From UBA1049 sp964522305 (GTDB lineage Bacteria > Bacillota > Clostridia > Oscillospirales > CAG-382), in the NCBI GenBank assembly GCA_964522305.1, contig CAZFVM010000004.1:1-35163 (forward strand): 35,163 nt of DNA. The letters are read 5' to 3'. Below, in pieces: positions 31,861 through 35,163 of this stretch; the stretch's first letter is position 1; each line of letters starts with the position of its first letter. The position numbers and the translations under genes were made by a program. The notes beneath the pieces were generated by a model. The model was not told where the DNA came from. It made no database searches and saw only the letters and a program-made list of their open reading frames with translations.

Positions 31861-32850
31861 TTATTCTTTCCAGCTCATTTTTTCTCTGAGTTCTTCCCCG
31901 ACCTTTTCGGACAGATGCTCTTTTTGCATCCTGCGCATCGCTAAGAAGGAGGGACGGTTTGCCTTGTTTTCTAAAATCCAGTTTGTGGCGAAAGTGCCGT
32001 CTTGAATCTCAGCCAAAACTTTTTTCATCTCTTCTTTGACAGCGGGGGTTATAATTCTGTTTCCTGCGGTATAATCGCCGTACTCGGCGGTATCGCTGAT
32101 GGAATAACGCATAAATGAAATACCGCTGGCTACCACTAAGTCAATTATAAGTTTCATCTCGTGGATGCACTCAAAATAAGCGCTCTCAGGCTGGTATCCC
32201 GCTTCTACCAAAGTCTCGAACCCTGCCTTCATTAAAGCGGTAACTCCGCCACATAATACTGCTTGCTCCCCGAACAAATCTGTCTCGGTTTCTTCTTTGA
32301 ATGTAGTCTCCAAGACACCTGCTCTTGCACCGCCCAAGCCCATGGCATAAGCTAATGCCAACTCCTTTGCCTTACCGGTGGCATCTTGATAAATAGCTAT
32401 CAGACAGGGTACTCCTTTGCCCTCGAGGTACTGGCTTCTGACCGTGTGACCCGGTCCCTTTGGGGCTATCATGATTACATCCACATCCTTGGAAGGGATG
32501 ATTTGGTTGTAATGGATGTTGAACCCGTGGGCGAAAGCCAAAGCCGAACCGGGCTTTAGATTTGGTGCTATTTCTGACTCATATAAAGCTGCTTGTTTTT
32601 CGTCGTTTACCAAAATCATGGTGATATCGGCGTTCTTTACCGCTTCGGCGGTGTTCATAACCGTCAGCCCGGCTTCTCTTGCCCTGTCTGCCGACTTTGA
32701 ACCTTCATATAAGCCTACTATTACCTTTACTCCGCTATCATGTAAGTTTTGGGCATGGGCGTGGCCCTGGCTGCCAAATCCGATAACCGCTACGGTTTTG
32801 TCTTTTAGTAAGGATAGATCGCAATCCTTTTCGTAATACATTTTTGCCAT
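31861..32850 (-). CDS. ilvC: Ketol-acid reductoisomerase, class I
   Basis: 329 residues. Isomerises and reduces acetolactate or acetohydroxybutyrate. The Rossmann start is VIGFGSQGHAHAQNL; the cofactor loop VGLYEGSKSAD, with two Ser residues, is consistent with NADPH use. ETDLFGEQAVLCGGV, EAGYQPESAYFECIHEMKLIIDL and the C-terminal knotted domain give the metal-binding Asp and Glu residues. Length is class I. Confidence 0.97.
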   Translation of the reverse strand: MAKMYYEKDCDLSLLKDKTVAVIGFGSQGHAHAQNLHDSGVKVIVGLYEGSKSADRAREAGLTVMNTAEAVKNADITMILVNDEKQAALYESEIAPNLKPGSALAFAHGFNIHYNQIIPSKDVDVIMIAPKGPGHTVRSQYLEGKGVPCLIAIYQDATGKAKELALAYAMGLGGARAGVLETTFKEETETDLFGEQAVLCGGVTALMKAGFETLVEAGYQPESAYFECIHEMKLIIDLVVASGISFMRYSISDTAEYGDYTAGNRIITPAVKEEMKKVLAEIQDGTFATNWILENKANRPSFLAMRRMQKEHLSEKVGEELREKMSWKE

Positions 32851-32892
32851 TTTTGAAATACTCCCTTTTTGTTTTTTAAGTTTTAATAATTA

Positions 32893-33411
32893 TCAGTCAA
32901 GAAAATCCGAATCCTCGGACAGTGCGGCAAGACCTCTCTTTAATGCCACGGCTCCTGCTCGACACATTTCAATGATACCGAACTCATCGGCAAACTTAAT
33001 AAAGGCGTCTAACTTCTGGGATTCTCCGGTTATCTCTACTGTTACCGAATCCACATTAAAGTCCACGACCTTACCGCGGAAAATGTTGACCGACTCCACG
33101 ATTTCGCTTCTGGTCTTCTTGGTAACCGTGATCTTTATAAGCAAAAGTTCTCTTATCACGGTTTCTTCGTAGGGTAAAATCTCTGCTTTTTTTACATCGT
33201 GAATCTTTGATAACTGCTTGACTACCTGTTGTCTGACCTGCTCGTCTCCGCGGGCTATGATAGTCATCCTCGAAATCTTTGGATCCTCAGTCTCCGCTAC
33301 ATTGAGGCTATCGATATTGTAGTTCCTGCGTGAGAACATCCCGGATATCCTTGTCAACACACCTGCGCGGTTTGCCACTAAAATCCCAATTATGAATTGA
33401 TTATCCTTCAT
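32893..33411 (-). CDS. ilvN: Acetolactate synthase regulatory (small) subunit
   Basis: 172 residues. An N-terminal ACT domain (GILVANRAGVLTRISGMFSRRNYNIDSLNV) that binds valine in the family, then a C-terminal domain (RELLLIKITV, VDFNVDSVTVEITG). Confers feedback inhibition on IlvB. It follows ilvB by 12 bp. Confidence 0.96.
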   Translation of the reverse strand: MKDNQFIIGILVANRAGVLTRISGMFSRRNYNIDSLNVAETEDPKISRMTIIARGDEQVRQQVVKQLSKIHDVKKAEILPYEETVIRELLLIKITVTKKTRSEIVESVNIFRGKVVDFNVDSVTVEITGESQKLDAFIKFADEFGIIEMCRAGAVALKRGLAALSEDSDFLD

Positions 33412-33423
33412 TCTTTAGCCTCC

Positions 33424-35085
33424 TTAACTCACAATGACGTTATCTATGGAGCCGCCCGGCGGGATCATGGGAAGCACCTTCTCGTCCATGTCTATTACGC
33501 AATCGATTACAACCGGTGTCTTTAATTCATATGCCTTCTCCAACGCCTCATGGTACTCCTGCATATTGGTAACCCTTATTCCGGTGGCACCAAAGGCTTC
33601 TGCCAACTTTACGAAGTCCGTCTTGCGTACTAATGTAGTCTGGGCATATCTGTTTTCAAAAAACAGGGTCTGCCATTGCCTCACCATCCCCAAAACTCCG
33701 TTGTTCATTATAACTACTATCAACGGGAGGTTGTTGGAAACGGCAGTGGCAGTCTCTGCCAGGTTCATCCCAAAACTTCCGTCTCCGGTGAACAACACGG
33801 TTGGTGCATAATCTTTACCGACACAACTGCCGATTGCTGCTCCCATCCCAAACCCCATGGTTCCGAGCCCTCCGCTGGTGATGAAAGTCCTGGGCTTCTT
33901 GAACTCATAATATTGGGCTGTCCACATCTGGTGCTGCCCCACATCCGTTGCAATTACTGTATCATCTGCGGTAAATTCCCGGGTCTTTCTTACTATAGCC
34001 AATGGATGGAACCCCAAATCCTCGGGTATTGCGGCAAGCTCCTGTCTTTTCATCTCAGCCACAGCCTCTCTCCACTCGGGATTGGTTTGTTTTGCGACTT
34101 TTTTGTTGAGCTGTTTTAAAACAGTCTTGACATCCCCAACTATACCCAAATATGCGGGTATGTTCTTGTCTATCTCTGCGGCATCCGCATCGATATGTAA
34201 AAACTTTGTCTTCTTTGTATATCTGGACTTATCTCCGGTGGCTCTGTCTGAAAAACGAACCCCCACGGCTATAACAAGATCTGCCTCGGATTTTGCCTTA
34301 ATAGAGGCGTATCTGCCATGCATACCCGTCATACCCAGATGGTTTGGATTGTCCGAGGAAATAGCCGACAAACCCATGAGACTAAACCCTATGGGAGAGT
34401 CTATCTTATTGGACAGCTCCAAAACCTCGTCCCCTGCTTCAGAAATTACTACTCCGCCACCGCAATAGATATAGGGGCGCTTGGCATTGGCAATTATTTC
34501 AACCGCTTTCTGAATGCTCTCCTCCGATGGTGGTTCCGGCTTCTTTGCCTCTACGGGACAGGAGGGGGAAAAATCTGTAACGGCTATCTGCACATCCTTG
34601 GGAACATCAATCAAAACCGGACCGGGTCTGCCAGACTTGGCAATCCAAAATGCTTCCCTTACCACATCCGCTATTTCGTTGACATCCTTGACAATATAAT
34701 TGTACTTGGTGATAGGCATTGTTATACCGGTGGTATCTACCTCCTGGAAACTATCCTTGCCAAAGAGAGGCAGAGCTACGTTACCGGTTATGGCTACCAT
34801 GGGAGTGGAGTCTAAATATGCGTTGGCAATCCCTGTCACCAGGTTTGTCGCTCCCGGTCCCGAGGTCGCCATTACCACCCCTACTTTTCCGCTTACCCTT
34901 GCATAGCCGTCTGCGGCATGTGCCGCCCCTTGTTCGTGCGCCGTGATAATGTGCTTTATCTTGTCTGACTGCTTGTAAAGCTCGTCATAAATGTTAAGCA
35001 CTGCTCCGCCCGGGTATCCGAAAACGGTATCACAACCCTGTTCGATTAATGTTTCGATAATAATCTGCGCACCCGACATCTTCAT
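33424..35085 (-). CDS. ilvB: Acetolactate synthase catalytic (large) subunit
   Basis: 553 residues. Thiamine-diphosphate enzyme that makes acetolactate or acetohydroxybutyrate. Catalytic Glu in ITAHEQGAAHAADGYARVSG, FAD-binding middle domain, and thiamine-binding motif GDGSFGMN...NNGVLGMVRQWQ. GGGAGG nine bases before the ATG supports the start (a second in-frame ATG lies two codons later). First gene of the nine-gene operon; no -10/-35 pair is convincing in the 78 bases before it, so the promoter probably lies beyond the window. Confidence 0.97.
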   Translation of the reverse strand: MKMSGAQIIIETLIEQGCDTVFGYPGGAVLNIYDELYKQSDKIKHIITAHEQGAAHAADGYARVSGKVGVVMATSGPGATNLVTGIANAYLDSTPMVAITGNVALPLFGKDSFQEVDTTGITMPITKYNYIVKDVNEIADVVREAFWIAKSGRPGPVLIDVPKDVQIAVTDFSPSCPVEAKKPEPPSEESIQKAVEIIANAKRPYIYCGGGVVISEAGDEVLELSNKIDSPIGFSLMGLSAISSDNPNHLGMTGMHGRYASIKAKSEADLVIAVGVRFSDRATGDKSRYTKKTKFLHIDADAAEIDKNIPAYLGIVGDVKTVLKQLNKKVAKQTNPEWREAVAEMKRQELAAIPEDLGFHPLAIVRKTREFTADDTVIATDVGQHQMWTAQYYEFKKPRTFITSGGLGTMGFGMGAAIGSCVGKDYAPTVLFTGDGSFGMNLAETATAVSNNLPLIVVIMNNGVLGMVRQWQTLFFENRYAQTTLVRKTDFVKLAEAFGATGIRVTNMQEYHEALEKAYELKTPVVIDCVIDMDEKVLPMIPPGGSIDNVIVS

Positions 35086-35138
35086 AGTTTTAAGCCTCCC
35101 TTGTTGGATTAATGTAGTTTTGTAGTTGATTATTTTAT

Positions 35139-35145
35139 AAAAAAA
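35139..35145 (-). promoter_or_regulatory. T7 run in the ilv leader, possible end of an attenuator
   Basis: On the minus strand the leader reads CTGTAGGATTTTTTTATAAAA about 50-60 bases before ilvB. A GC-containing stretch followed by T7 looks like the 3' arm of an intrinsic terminator whose 5' arm would lie beyond the window edge. Branched-chain operons of Clostridia are often controlled by T-box attenuation; the diagnostic T-box sequence is not in view. Confidence 0.3.
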
Positions 35146-35163
35146 TCCTACAGTTTTGTGGTT

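Noticed and set aside
1..35163. tRNA, rRNA, CRISPR array, insertion sequence or prophage genes
   Set aside because: No T-loop-like GTTCGAATCC with acceptor pairing, no regularly spaced repeats, and no transposase, integrase or phage proteins were seen.

Overview
The window looks like a chromosomal segment of an anaerobic, low-to-moderate-GC Firmicute, most likely Clostridia. Reasons: strong GGAGG-type ribosome sites with frequent TTG/GTG starts, sigma-A-like promoters, a superoxide reductase (desulfoferrodoxin), a dockerin-bearing secreted protein, a Gram-positive LexA box, a citramalate synthase and a pyruvate kinase with a C-terminal PEP-utilizer domain. The genus cannot be fixed from the sequence.

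Layout. 1-1004: 3' end of an unidentified gene. 1119-3595 (minus): pyk then sfsA. 3596-3859: intergenic region with a foldable 85-nt element, then a promoter and a near-perfect LexA box driving a Y-family DNA polymerase plus a small partner gene (to 5355). 5511-9240 (minus): SGNH hydrolase followed by two tandem paralogous membrane proteins; a dead copy of the SGNH 3' end between the paralogues shows how the array arose. 9394-13177 (minus): two DUF4855 secreted proteins, one with two discoidin-like domains and a dockerin, one bare. 13178-13491: divergent promoters that appear to share one palindromic -35 hexamer, and a long foldable leader. 13492-21479 (plus): an MtnA-family protein lacking the catalytic residues, a YegS/DgkB-type lipid kinase, secD-secF, lepA-hemW and a GtrA-family protein. 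21549-23914: oxidative-stress cluster of peroxiredoxin and superoxide reductase (minus), thioredoxin (plus) and a Crp/Fnr regulator (minus), with an operator-rich intergenic region. 24035-35085 (minus): a nine-gene branched-chain amino-acid operon, ilvB-ilvN-ilvC-ilvD-leuA-cimA-leuC-leuD-leuB.

How the genes work together. The ilv-leu-cim operon encodes valine and leucine synthesis up to the final transamination, and through CimA plus LeuCDB can make 2-oxobutyrate for isoleucine from pyruvate without threonine. The redox cluster handles superoxide and peroxide, and its control region carries one Fur/PerR-like box and two GTGACC-type palindromes that could be targets of the adjacent Crp/Fnr protein.

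Most worth a second look: the MtnA-family protein with Cys-to-Gly and Asp-to-Glu changes behind a structured leader; the SGNH/membrane-protein array with its duplication scar; and the operator arrangement between prx and trx. Everything here is by-eye reading; no database search or folding program was run.
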